DNA of 32,344 nucleotides from Candidatus Omnitrophota bacterium (GCA_023247445.1 JAHFGL010000027.1:1-32344), one strand, 5' to 3'. Positions 19,357 to 28,763 are shown, counted from the first letter of the stretch. Made by a program: numbers and translations. Notes: generated by a model from the letters alone, not told the origin.

Positions 19357-20491
19357 ACGTAATCAATCAATAAAAAGTAATCGTCTACTACAACTGGGAT
19401 CTTCGATTAAGATTACCGTGACATGTCTTTCATTACTTTTTATTCTTACCCTTTGGGGAACGATCGCCCAAGTTCAAACCGGATTATATATTGCTCAAGA
19501 GCGATTTTTTCATTCATGGTATTTTTTGGCGCTTGGATTTATTCCGTTTCCTGGGGCTAAATTAGTTCTTAGCATTCTTTTTGTTAATTTAGTTTGTGTG
19601 GCCATCACACGGTTTGTTTATAAGTTAAGTCATATTGGAATTCTTATCATACATTTTGGATTGCTGATTTATTTTGTGTCAGCGTATGTGACGCTTAATA
19701 TCGTTAAAGAATCTCAGGTGACGCTCATGGAAGGCGATGGGACCAATGTTTCAACTGCGTATCATGACTGGGAAATTTCGGTCTGGGCCGAGCGTTCCGA
19801 TAAAAAGCGTGATGTCATTGGCTATGACACAAGAAATTTAAAACCCGGTGTCATCATTGCCCTTAATGAACTTGGCTTTCAATTAATCACCAAAAGTTAT
19901 TTCCCTAATGCAACGGCGTATACGTCAGCACCTGAGAACGCGAAAGAAATAATGCTCAATGCCTCTGGAATCAAATATTTGACCAAAGTTAATCTTAATA
20001 AAGAACCAGAAAAAAATATCCCGGGAAGTGTTTTTGAACTGCAAACCAACGATGGTCAAGATATTAACATTCTTGTCTATGGAGGAGAATCAAAACCAAC
20101 TCAGTTTAAAGTTGACGATAATAAATATAATATTATTTTGCGTCGTAAACGTTTTGTATTGCCATTTACAATTGTCCTTAAAGATTTTGAGATGGAGCTT
20201 CATCCGGGAACTAATATCGCCAGATCATATAAGAGTAAAGTTGAGGTTGAAGGTGGAGGGTTAAATCGCGAAGCGATCATTTATATGAATCATCCGCTGC
20301 GGTATAAAGATTATACATTTTATCAGGCGTCGTATGCGGTTGATCAACTCGGCCGCGAATTATCGACACTTGCCGTTGTCAAAAACACAGGACAATTGTT
20401 GCCGTACATTGCCTGTTTTGTCACATTCGCTGGATTAAGTACGCATTTTTTACTGATGGCGTTTAAAAGTAAGAAGAAAAATAAAAAATGA
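19349..20491 (+). CDS. resB: ResB-like cytochrome c biogenesis protein
   Basis: 380 aa; three N-terminal TMs, periplasmic domain, 'MNHPLRYKDYTFYQASY' ResB motif, C-terminal TM. Confidence 0.88.
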   Translation: MIKRNQSIKSNRLLQLGSSIKITVTCLSLLFILTLWGTIAQVQTGLYIAQERFFHSWYFLALGFIPFPGAKLVLSILFVNLVCVAITRFVYKLSHIGILIIHFGLLIYFVSAYVTLNIVKESQVTLMEGDGTNVSTAYHDWEISVWAERSDKKRDVIGYDTRNLKPGVIIALNELGFQLITKSYFPNATAYTSAPENAKEIMLNASGIKYLTKVNLNKEPEKNIPGSVFELQTNDGQDINILVYGGESKPTQFKVDDNKYNIILRRKRFVLPFTIVLKDFEMELHPGTNIARSYKSKVEVEGGGLNREAIIYMNHPLRYKDYTFYQASYAVDQLGRELSTLAVVKNTGQLLPYIACFVTFAGLSTHFLLMAFKSKKKNKK

Positions 20492-22515
20492 AAAAGATTA
20501 AATTCACGCGATATGCGAATTTCCGTCATCCTGAGCGAAGCGAAGGATCTCTTAGGAGATTCTTCGGCCTGCGGCCTCAGAATGACGATGATATAAAAAA
20601 TCTTGCACACGGCGTTAAATTCATAACATTATTTTTTGTTTTCCTAATCTGCACTTCAACTCTTTATGCAGAGTCAGAAACTAAAATATTATCTCCAAAA
20701 GGGCTGACATCGCTTGAGACCTTTAAACACATCGCTGTTTTAGAAAATGGCCGGATCAAACCCATGGACACGTATGCCCGCAATATTTTGTTACAACTTT
20801 CCGGGAAAACAACCTTTGATAGAAAAGAGGCCATTAATTGGTTGGCCAAACTTTTATTCGCGCCAGAGACAACCAAGGAAGATAAAATATTTTTGATTAA
20901 CAATCCTGACATTGCCGATGCCTTAGGGATCGCCGCGGAAAAATCTAGACGTTATAGTTTCACACAACTCGAACCCCATTTAGATCGATTAAGTGAGCTT
21001 GCCACCGCTGCGCAAGGGATGGACCCGAAACAACGCGATTTGGTTGAGAATGAACTAGTTCGTGTCTATGACAACGTTAAACTCTACGCATCGTTATCGC
21101 TAAGCTTTTCATTTGCTTTTCCTAATCCAGATTTTACGATCAAAAATTCTAACAATTTATATCAATTGAATCTTCCCTTAAATGTTGAGCAATTTACATT
21201 TATCGATTTAGCCCAGCGCGCTGATCTTTTACAAAAATTGACAAAGCCGTTGGAACTGAAACTTCCCGAAAAATGGACGCCAGCTGAAAAGGAAATTATT
21301 CTTGTTGTTAACAATCTTTATCAATGGGCACAAAATTATCATCAATTGCCACCAACAATTATTCCAGCCTATTCATCAAAAGAAGAAGTCTGGATTAGTC
21401 CGTGGGATGCTATAGGAGAGGGCCTTTCATCTGTCTTTGGACGAAAGGAACTACTGGCCTTGGGACAACTTCCCGGCGCTTATTGGAATGGGAAACAAAT
21501 TGATTTTGATATGGCGGCACGGACATTTACGGATAATGTTGAGAAACGACTCGTTCAAAAGGAAGTCAAGCAGCCGCGGCACATTGGTCTTGAGCTATTA
21601 TTTAACCAGCTGAATCTATTTTTTACAGCTAAAATATTTTACTTTCTTTCTTTCCTGACATTTCTTATTTCGCTGGTGATTTCAAACAAAAATATCCGTA
21701 TTATCGGTTGGAGTGCGATTATTTTAGCCTTTCTTCCCCATGCGTTGGCGCTTATTTGTCGTATCATTATTCTAGAGCGGCCGCCGGTATCAAACCTTTA
21801 CGAAACCTTTATTTTTGTCGGTTTCGTGACGGCACTAGTTGGCATCATTATTGAGTTAATTTATCAGCAGTGGATCGGCATTGTTATATCGAGCATTTGT
21901 GGATTTACGTTTCTAACGATCGCCAGCAAGTTTAGTGTTGAAGGCGATACACTGCAGATGCTTGTTGCTGTTTTAAATTCCAATTTTTGGTTGGGTACAC
22001 ATGTTTTAAGTATTACGATTGGCTATGCGGGAACGTGTGTGGCGGGGGTTGTTGGTCACATCTATCTTTTGCAAGCGATCAGTAAACCAAAAGATAAAAA
22101 ACGATTAGAAACCACATATCATATTTTGATCGGTGCTCTCGGGTTTGCCTTGACCATGGCCTTTTTGGGAACAAATTTAGGGGGAATCTGGGCGGATCAA
22201 TCATGGGGAAGATTTTGGGGCTGGGATCCGAAAGAAAACGGCGCGCTTCTAATTATTTTATGGATTGCGCTTTTATTTCATTTACGTGTTGGAAAAATGA
22301 TCGGGCCATTAGGCTTAGCCGTGGGTAGTGCGGCAAGCATTATGGTTGTCATGTGGGCGTGGTTTGGTGTTAATTTACTTAGCATTGGACTTCATTCATA
22401 TGGATTTACCTCAGGGCTTGCGACTAATTTAATTATTTATGGCATCATTCAAATCTTATTTATTGTAATCGTGACTCCCATGGCTTACAAAAAATTACAA
22501 TCAACAAAACTATGA
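20488..22515 (+). CDS. ccsA: CcsA-type cytochrome c biogenesis protein with large N-terminal periplasmic domain
   Basis: 675 aa; WWD-type motif 'WADQSWGRFWGWDPKENGALLIILWIALLFHLR'; ATGA overlap with resB; N-terminus contains translated palindromic repeat. Confidence 0.92.
   Translation: MKKIKFTRYANFRHPERSEGSLRRFFGLRPQNDDDIKNLAHGVKFITLFFVFLICTSTLYAESETKILSPKGLTSLETFKHIAVLENGRIKPMDTYARNILLQLSGKTTFDRKEAINWLAKLLFAPETTKEDKIFLINNPDIADALGIAAEKSRRYSFTQLEPHLDRLSELATAAQGMDPKQRDLVENELVRVYDNVKLYASLSLSFSFAFPNPDFTIKNSNNLYQLNLPLNVEQFTFIDLAQRADLLQKLTKPLELKLPEKWTPAEKEIILVVNNLYQWAQNYHQLPPTIIPAYSSKEEVWISPWDAIGEGLSSVFGRKELLALGQLPGAYWNGKQIDFDMAARTFTDNVEKRLVQKEVKQPRHIGLELLFNQLNLFFTAKIFYFLSFLTFLISLVISNKNIRIIGWSAIILAFLPHALALICRIIILERPPVSNLYETFIFVGFVTALVGIIIELIYQQWIGIVISSICGFTFLTIASKFSVEGDTLQMLVAVLNSNFWLGTHVLSITIGYAGTCVAGVVGHIYLLQAISKPKDKKRLETTYHILIGALGFALTMAFLGTNLGGIWADQSWGRFWGWDPKENGALLIILWIALLFHLRVGKMIGPLGLAVGSAASIMVVMWAWFGVNLLSIGLHSYGFTSGLATNLIIYGIIQILFIVIVTPMAYKKLQSTKL
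20524..20587. repeat. CGTCATCCTGAGCGAAGCGAAGGATCT-type palindromic repeat inside ccsA ORF
   Basis: cgtcatcctgagcgaagcgaaggatctcttaggagattcttcggcctgcggcctcagaatgacg, imperfect inverted repeat; second copy at 24557. Confidence 0.85.
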
Positions 22516-23705
22516 TCTCCGTAACTGAAGCTGAACAAATCATTCTTAAAAATTTGATCTGTTTTCCTGTGGTCAGCATTCCCCTGGAAAAAGCTTATGG
22601 AGCGATTTTGCGCGAAGATATTTTTGCGGATCGCGATTTGCCACCGTTTAACAAGGCGCTGATGGATGGGATCGCGATTAAATCAGATGCCTTCGTAAAA
22701 GGAACTCATCAATTTACAATTGAGGGAATCCAACCTGCGGGTCAAAAGCAATCAGCCTTAAAATCAGATCAAGGTTGTATCGAAATTATGACGGGAGCGG
22801 TCCTTCCTAAGGGTTGTGATGCGGTTATTCCCATTGAAGGCGTTGAAATAAAAAATAACAAAGCGTTTATTAAAAATGATGTTGAGATTAAAAAAGGCCA
22901 ATCGATTCAGCCGCAGGGATGGGAACATAAAAAGGGAGAGCGGCTTTTGCAGTTTGGAGATTTACTTAATCCTGTTCGTATCGGGATTGCGGCGAACGTT
23001 GGCAAAAGTAAACTCAAAGTCAGCTATAAACCAAGAGTTGCGATTATTTCTACCGGCGATGAATTGGTTAATATCAATGCCAAAATAAAACCATTTCAGA
23101 TTCGTAAATCAAATTCGTATGCGCTACAAGCGGCATTTACCAAAACTAATCTTTTTGAAACCGGACTATTTCATATCAATGATGATAAAATAGCTTTGCG
23201 AAAAAAGTTAGCCCAGATTTTAAAGAAATTTGATGTGCTCGTTTTAAGTGGTGGTGTATCGATGGGGAAATTTGATTTTATTCCAGAGGTGATGAAAGAA
23301 TTGGGCGTCAAGGTTGTATTTCATAAAGTCGCTCAGAGGCCAGGCAAACCGTTTTGGTTTGGAAAATATAAAAACAGAAAATTAGTTTTTGCGTTGCCAG
23401 GCAATCCCGTATCGACGCTCGTTTGTGCCTATCGGTATGCTATTCCTCAATTAAAACGCGCGCTTGGGGTTAGCGAGCAACAAAGTCATGCCATTTTAAA
23501 TCATGATTGTTCAGCTTCAAGCAAGTTGACATCTTTTATGCCGGTTACGATAATAAAAGAGCATGGACAGCTAAATGCGCATCCGGTTTCTATTGCCGGT
23601 TCAGGGGATTTTGCCCATTTGTCGCAATCAGATGGTTTTGTTGAGTTACCTATCGGAAAAAATGAATACAAAAAAGGGTCGATTGTTAAGTTATTTCTAT
23701 GGTAA
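22512..23705 (+). CDS. moeA: Molybdopterin molybdotransferase
   Basis: 397 aa; 'FNKALMDGIAIKSD', 'IMTGAVLPKGCDAVIPIE', 'ISTGDELV', 'SGGVSMGKFDF', 'ALPGNPVSTLV'. Confidence 0.95.
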   Translation: MISVTEAEQIILKNLICFPVVSIPLEKAYGAILREDIFADRDLPPFNKALMDGIAIKSDAFVKGTHQFTIEGIQPAGQKQSALKSDQGCIEIMTGAVLPKGCDAVIPIEGVEIKNNKAFIKNDVEIKKGQSIQPQGWEHKKGERLLQFGDLLNPVRIGIAANVGKSKLKVSYKPRVAIISTGDELVNINAKIKPFQIRKSNSYALQAAFTKTNLFETGLFHINDDKIALRKKLAQILKKFDVLVLSGGVSMGKFDFIPEVMKELGVKVVFHKVAQRPGKPFWFGKYKNRKLVFALPGNPVSTLVCAYRYAIPQLKRALGVSEQQSHAILNHDCSASSKLTSFMPVTIIKEHGQLNAHPVSIAGSGDFAHLSQSDGFVELPIGKNEYKKGSIVKLFLW

Positions 23706-24313
23706 CTAAAATTAAATCTTTGTATGGATTGGTCTTGACCGGCGGCAAAAGTACGCGCATGAAGATTGATAAAGCGTCGCTGGAATTTCATGGCAAAAAA
23801 CAATCGGTTGTTTGCTATGAACTCTTAGATAAATTTTGTGAACAGGTTTTTATTTCGAATCGGCAAGAGCAAGAAAATATTGAAGGTCAGAGAAATTATC
23901 CGCAAATCCACGATCAAGCTCCATTTCTGGATATTGGACCTTTGGGGGGAATTTTATCCGCGATGACAACACATCCAAAGGTCGATTGGCTTGTTCTCGC
24001 CTGCGATTTGCCTTTTATTAATGATGCGGTTATTGAGAATCTTATCAAATCACGTAATCCCAAAAAAGTCGCTACCGCTTATATCAGCGCACATGATAGC
24101 CTGCCTGAACCGCTCTGCGCGATTTATGAGGCGCACAGTTTCCCTACGCTAAAAGCACATTTGAATAGTGGTAAATCATGTCCGCGCAAATTTTTGATCA
24201 ATGCTGAAGTGGAATTACTCAAACCCGTTGATACAAAAGCACTCGATAACATCAATAATCCAAATGAATATCAAGAAGCGTTAAGCACACTAAAAAAACA
24301 TCATGCCGCTTAA
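23699..24313 (+). CDS. mobA: Molybdenum cofactor guanylyltransferase
   Basis: 'GLVLTGGKSTRMKIDKASLEFHGK', 'GPLGGILSAM', 'LACDLPFI'. Confidence 0.92.
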   Translation: MVTKIKSLYGLVLTGGKSTRMKIDKASLEFHGKKQSVVCYELLDKFCEQVFISNRQEQENIEGQRNYPQIHDQAPFLDIGPLGGILSAMTTHPKVDWLVLACDLPFINDAVIENLIKSRNPKKVATAYISAHDSLPEPLCAIYEAHSFPTLKAHLNSGKSCPRKFLINAEVELLKPVDTKALDNINNPNEYQEALSTLKKHHAA

Positions 24314-24551
24314 AACAATCCATATTCAATACTATGCCTTATTAAGAGAAGAGAGCGGTGTCAGCAAAGAGGACGTTTCAACATCTGCGTTAACAGCAGC
24401 CGAACTTTATCAAGAGTTAAAAAATAAATATAATTTTAAATTATCAATGGGTTTATTCAAAGTTGCGATCAACAATCAATTTTCGGATTGGGCAACAAAG
24501 TTAAACGATGGCGATTCAGTTGTCTTTATTCCACCTGTGGCTGGTGGTTAG
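24303..24551 (+). CDS. moaD: MoaD/ThiS-family sulfur carrier protein
   Basis: 82 aa ending 'VVFIPPVAGG*' (C-terminal di-glycine). Confidence 0.93.
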   Translation: MPLKTIHIQYYALLREESGVSKEDVSTSALTAAELYQELKNKYNFKLSMGLFKVAINNQFSDWATKLNDGDSVVFIPPVAGG

Positions 24552-24556
24552 CTCTT

Positions 24557-24624
24557 CGTCATCCTGAAGGAGCAAAAGCGACTGAAGGATCTCCGAAGAG
24601 ATCCTTCGCTGCGCTCAGGATGAC
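24557..24624. repeat. Second copy of the CGTCATCCTGA palindromic repeat (intergenic)
   Basis: cgtcatcctgaaggagcaaaagcgactgaaggatctccgaagagatccttcgctgcgctcaggatgac. Confidence 0.85.
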
Positions 24625-24670
24625 AAAAATTAAAATATCACCTTAATCTATGAATGAAGGAGAATCTGCT

Positions 24671-24982
24671 ATGGGAAATCTAATCAAAGTTGCAAATAAA
24701 AATGATCTTGCACCGGGCAAAGCTATCTCGGCTAGTGTAAATAATAAGGAAATCGCCATTTTTAATATCGATGGAAAATTTTATGCCATTGATAACGAAT
24801 GCACGCATGCCGGCGGGCCGCTATGTGAAGGTGAGCTGGGTGGCACGACAGTAACTTGTCCTTGGCATGGCGCTACTTTTGATGTTGCCTCCGGTGCCGC
24901 GCTGGGCGCCCCAGCCTTTACTGGTGTTTGCAGTTACAAAGTCCATGTCGAAGGTGATGAAATCAAAGTAGAAATGCCATAA
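24671..24982 (+). CDS. Small Rieske [2Fe-2S] protein
   Basis: 'CTHAGGPL...CPWHGATFD'; start set at 24671 because 'gaaggaga' 5' of it looks like the RBS. Confidence 0.93.
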   Translation: MGNLIKVANKNDLAPGKAISASVNNKEIAIFNIDGKFYAIDNECTHAGGPLCEGELGGTTVTCPWHGATFDVASGAALGAPAFTGVCSYKVHVEGDEIKVEMP

Positions 24983-24983
24983 A

Positions 24984-25832
24984 ATGTCGAACGACTATTT
25001 TAACCGGATGCATGAACTCATCCATACAGCCGGCCAACTTTCCCTGCAACTGATTGATCAAAGTGAACCTCGACTTAAAGGTGATCGCTCCGTTATAACC
25101 AAAACAGATACAGCTGTTTCAGAGCTAGCTCGTGTTCATTTGGCGGACTTATTGTCAAGCGGCGATCATATTCTTATTGATGAAGAAGATCCCGATGTTG
25201 CCCAATATCTCGATCAAAATATTTTAGATAAAACGACTTATATCTGGTCCATTGATCCAATTGATGGGACGCGATTGTATGCCAATAAAATTCCAACCTA
25301 CGGATTATCTATTGGGCTTCTAAAAAATTTAAGACCTTGGATGGGGATTGTTTATTTCCCGCTTCTTAACGAACTTTTTTACTGTGACGGTGAAAAATCT
25401 TATTTTGTCCAAAACGCATTTGCTAAAGATGAAAAACGCCAAGTGATTAAACCTGTTGATGAAAACATCACCAGCCGATCGATTTTCTTCATGGATGATT
25501 TAATCTTTCGTGACTTTGATTGGGATTACAAAGATTGTCAGGCCATGATGCAGACCTGTGCGGTCGTTGATCTGTGCTGGCCATCGATTGGACGCGCCTG
25601 CGGCTCAATTTTTAGATCGCATCTGTGGGATTTTGCCGGATCCTGGCCGATCTTTTTAAGCGCGGGGCTTAACCTGCGCTCAATGAAAACTGGACAAATT
25701 TTAGATAAAGTTGACACGAACTTTTTTGAAAAAGACAAGCGGCCGTGGAAAACGAAAGATTATTATATTCTTTCATCGGAACGAAATTATTCCATTATTA
25801 AAAACAAGTTAACGCCAAGAATAAAGGGCTAA
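24984..25832 (+). CDS. Inositol monophosphatase-family phosphatase (CysQ/BPNase-like)
   Basis: 'WSIDPIDGTRLYANKIPTYGLSIGLL' metal motif, 'LWDFAGSWPIF' C-terminal motif. Confidence 0.87.
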   Translation: MSNDYFNRMHELIHTAGQLSLQLIDQSEPRLKGDRSVITKTDTAVSELARVHLADLLSSGDHILIDEEDPDVAQYLDQNILDKTTYIWSIDPIDGTRLYANKIPTYGLSIGLLKNLRPWMGIVYFPLLNELFYCDGEKSYFVQNAFAKDEKRQVIKPVDENITSRSIFFMDDLIFRDFDWDYKDCQAMMQTCAVVDLCWPSIGRACGSIFRSHLWDFAGSWPIFLSAGLNLRSMKTGQILDKVDTNFFEKDKRPWKTKDYYILSSERNYSIIKNKLTPRIKG

Positions 25833-26749
25833 TGCGCATTGTATCATTATTACCAAGTAGCACCGAAGTTGTTTGTCGATTAGGTTACGAGAAAAATCTC
25901 GTTGGTCGTTCGCACGAATGCGATTATCCGTTAACCGTCCATAAACTTCCCATATGTTCTGAACCTAAATTTGATCCTTCCCAAGGTTCTAGCCGAGATA
26001 TTGATCAACAAGTAAAAACTATTGTCGCCGAATCATTATCGGTTTATCGCATTCATACTGACAAACTCAAAGAATTAGCGCCGGATATAATTATTACGCA
26101 AGATCATTGTGAGGTTTGCGCGGTCAGTGTCAGTGATGTCAAAGCCGCGGTTTGTACGTGGCTTAAATCGCAACCAAAGATCGTGACCTTAAGCTCTAAT
26201 AACTTGGATGATATCTGGAAAAGTTTTGTCCTCGTGGCAGAAGCTTTTGGTGAGCCCCAAAAAGGTCAAGAACTTATCAGGCAATGTCAAAATCAAATGT
26301 TAGCCATTTCAAAAAAGGCAAAGGCCATTGGGGAGTGCCCATCGATCCTTTGCATTGAATGGTTTGATCCTTTAATGGCGGCGGGCAATTGGATTCCTGA
26401 GTTTATTGATATGCTGGGTGCAAAAAATGCGTTTGGTCATGCGGGAGAGCATTCCCCAATAATCACTTGGGATGACGTAATGAAAAAAGATCCAGACATC
26501 ATTGTTAACATGCCTTGTGGTTGGGATATCAAACGGAGTTTAAATGAAATCAAAGTTTTAACAGATCAATCCGGATGGAAAAATTTAAAGGCTGTTAAAA
26601 ATGGCCAAGTTTATATCACTGATGGACATCAATACTTTAATCGACCTGGACCACGCTTGGTTGATTCACTTGAAATTCTGGCTGAAATTATGTATCCAAA
26701 ACATTTTCATTTTGGCCATCATGGTCCTGGCTGGCAAAAGTTAGATTAA
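25832..26749 (+). CDS. BtuF-like cobalamin-binding protein without signal peptide
   Basis: 'MRIVSLLPSSTEVVCRLGYEKNLVGRSHECDYP', periplasmic-binding-protein-like; no ABC partner in window. Confidence 0.85.
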   Translation: MRIVSLLPSSTEVVCRLGYEKNLVGRSHECDYPLTVHKLPICSEPKFDPSQGSSRDIDQQVKTIVAESLSVYRIHTDKLKELAPDIIITQDHCEVCAVSVSDVKAAVCTWLKSQPKIVTLSSNNLDDIWKSFVLVAEAFGEPQKGQELIRQCQNQMLAISKKAKAIGECPSILCIEWFDPLMAAGNWIPEFIDMLGAKNAFGHAGEHSPIITWDDVMKKDPDIIVNMPCGWDIKRSLNEIKVLTDQSGWKNLKAVKNGQVYITDGHQYFNRPGPRLVDSLEILAEIMYPKHFHFGHHGPGWQKLD

Positions 26750-26753
26750 TTTT

Positions 26754-27908
26754 ATGAAAATTATTGCTCATATAGACATGGATGCGTTTTTCGCGGCAGT
26801 TGAACAGCGCGATAATCCGGCGCTTATTGGAAAACCCGTCATTGTTGGCGCTGATCCTAAAGGTGGAAAAGGTCGCGGGGTTGTTTCGACATGTTCCTAT
26901 GAAGCCAGAAAATTTGGCGTTCATTCAGCGATGCCGATCTCAAAGGCATATTCCCTTTGTCCAAAAGGAATTTATGTCCCTGTTGAGATGAAAAAATATG
27001 CGCTAGTGTCCGATCAGATTTTTAAAATCCTTTATGATTTTACACCGGATATTGAACCCATTAGCATTGATGAGGCCTTTATGGAATTAACCGGCTGTAC
27101 CCATTTTTACGGCAACGCCTATAACACATGTTTAAAAATTAAAGATCGTATTAAAAAAGAATTACAGCTAAACGCCTCAATTGGTATCGCGCCGAACAAA
27201 ATGGTGGCGAAGTTGGCATCAGACTTTTCTAAGCCAGATGGCTTACTAGAAATTACCCAAGAAAATTTGCTTAAATTTTTATGGGCCTTGCCGGTTGAGC
27301 GACTGTGGGGTGTTGGCAAAAAGACCAAAGAAGTTTTCGAGGCGATGGGAATTGAGAAGGTGGAGGATTTGGCCAAGACACCAACTGAAGTCTTACGTAA
27401 ACAATTCGGCGAATCAGGCGAGCATTTATATCAATTAGCTCAGGGCATTGATCATCGCGATGTGGCCGTTAACGATGAAGTCAAATCTGTTAGCAATGAA
27501 CACACCTTTGATGTTGATACTGATAAAAAACCAGAGGTTTATGAAATATTGTCTCATTTAAGCGAACGGGTTTCATATCGCTTGCGTAACGCCGACTTAA
27601 AAGGGAAGACCTTAAGTATTAAAATTCGTTTAAGCAATTTTAGAACCTTTACGCGTGCATACACCTTTAGCGAACGGATTAATTTTTTTGATACGATTTA
27701 TAAGAAAAGTAAAACCTTGTTTGATGAATTTTATAAACCAGGGATGAAGATTCGATTGATTGGCGTACGCCTATCGAATTTTAATGAGCCGTACGTTCAA
27801 GATAGTTTGTTTGAGAATCCTAAAAGCCAGAAGCTCGAAAAAGTCCATCAAGCGCTCGATAAAATTAAAAATAAATTTGGCGAATCCGCCATTCATCACG
27901 GAAGTTAA
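26754..27908 (+). CDS. dinB: DNA polymerase IV
   Basis: 384 aa; 'IAHIDMDAFFAAVEQRDNP', 'SYEARKFGVHSAMP', 'SIDEAFMELTG', 'SIGIAPNKMVAKLASDFSKPDG'. Confidence 0.96.
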   Translation: MKIIAHIDMDAFFAAVEQRDNPALIGKPVIVGADPKGGKGRGVVSTCSYEARKFGVHSAMPISKAYSLCPKGIYVPVEMKKYALVSDQIFKILYDFTPDIEPISIDEAFMELTGCTHFYGNAYNTCLKIKDRIKKELQLNASIGIAPNKMVAKLASDFSKPDGLLEITQENLLKFLWALPVERLWGVGKKTKEVFEAMGIEKVEDLAKTPTEVLRKQFGESGEHLYQLAQGIDHRDVAVNDEVKSVSNEHTFDVDTDKKPEVYEILSHLSERVSYRLRNADLKGKTLSIKIRLSNFRTFTRAYTFSERINFFDTIYKKSKTLFDEFYKPGMKIRLIGVRLSNFNEPYVQDSLFENPKSQKLEKVHQALDKIKNKFGESAIHHGS

Positions 27909-27910
27909 AA

Positions 27911-28645
27911 GTGTTTATAAAATTTTTAATCCAATTTACGTTGTGTCTGGCCATCGCCGTTATTGCTCTTATCGCTTTTCAGGCCATTCGTATTGCGATG
28001 AATGCGGGGAAGCTTTCCTATAAACAAGTCCCTTACGAGCAACATCCCGCTAATGCAACACTTAAAGTTTTATTTATGGGTGACAGCACGGTGGTTGGCA
28101 CGGGGACGATATCAAATAACGAAAGCACTGCCGGCTGGTTTGGACAGGACTTTCCCAGCGCCGATATCAAAAATTTTAGTCTTAATGGTCGAAGAATTGC
28201 GGGACTGATCAATGATTTCAAACCTTCAATTGGCGATCATTATAATCTTATTGTCATTCAAATCGGGGCCAACGATATCATGCGCTTTACTTCATATAAG
28301 GATATCGAACGCGATTTGTCCATATTGATTGATCGCGTAAAGGGGCTGGCCAACCATGTTGTTATTTTACATTCCGGGAATGTCGGGTTATCACCAATTT
28401 TTAGCTGGCCGTTTAATTCGATTTTTACCCAGCGTTCGCGCGATGTGCGGCAGATCTATCTTCAGAAAGCAAAAGAGACCGGGGTTTTATATGTGGATCT
28501 ATTCCAAGAACGCGAAGATGATTTCTTTTTAAAAGATATTAATAAATATTATTCTGTTGATCATCTGCATCCCAGTGGCGCTGGATACCGTTGGTGGTAT
28601 GACAATATTCGAAAAACATTGACCCAATCTGGCGTAAAGTTGTAA
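27911..28645 (+). CDS. SGNH/GDSL hydrolase, N-terminally membrane-anchored (GTG start)
   Basis: 'LFMGDSTVVGTG', 'IQIGANDIM', 'DHLHPSGAGY' SGNH blocks; N-terminal TM. Confidence 0.88.
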   Translation: MFIKFLIQFTLCLAIAVIALIAFQAIRIAMNAGKLSYKQVPYEQHPANATLKVLFMGDSTVVGTGTISNNESTAGWFGQDFPSADIKNFSLNGRRIAGLINDFKPSIGDHYNLIVIQIGANDIMRFTSYKDIERDLSILIDRVKGLANHVVILHSGNVGLSPIFSWPFNSIFTQRSRDVRQIYLQKAKETGVLYVDLFQEREDDFFLKDINKYYSVDHLHPSGAGYRWWYDNIRKTLTQSGVKL

Positions 28646-28651
28646 AATTTT

Positions 28652-28679
28652 ACTAACCACTAGCCACTAAACACTATAC
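28652..28679. repeat. Degenerate heptamer tandem repeat ACTANNC x4
   Basis: ACTAACC ACTAGCC ACTAAAC ACTATAC. Confidence 0.75.
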
Positions 28680-28701
28680 GCAAAAATAAACAGGATATCA
28701 T

Positions 28702-28730
28702 TTGCCCGTAAATAAAGATTTTGTTATACT
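28702..28730 (+). promoter_or_regulatory. Candidate sigma70-type promoter for hemA
   Basis: TTGCCC (28702-28707), 17-bp spacer, TATACT (28725-28730); 33 nt before the hemA ATG. Confidence 0.5.
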
Positions 28731-28763
28731 GCAGCAACATCAAACAAAAAAATATTTTTCCCT

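Noticed and set aside
20344-20610. 88-aa minus-strand ORF containing 'ILRPQAEESPKRSFASLRMTEIRI'
   Set aside because: Reverse translation of the palindromic repeat plus resB antisense; a well-known kind of spurious repeat-derived ORF.
28652-28679. Heptad repeat considered as a CRISPR-like or iteron array
   Set aside because: Units are only 7 nt, contiguous and degenerate, with no spacers and no replication initiator nearby.
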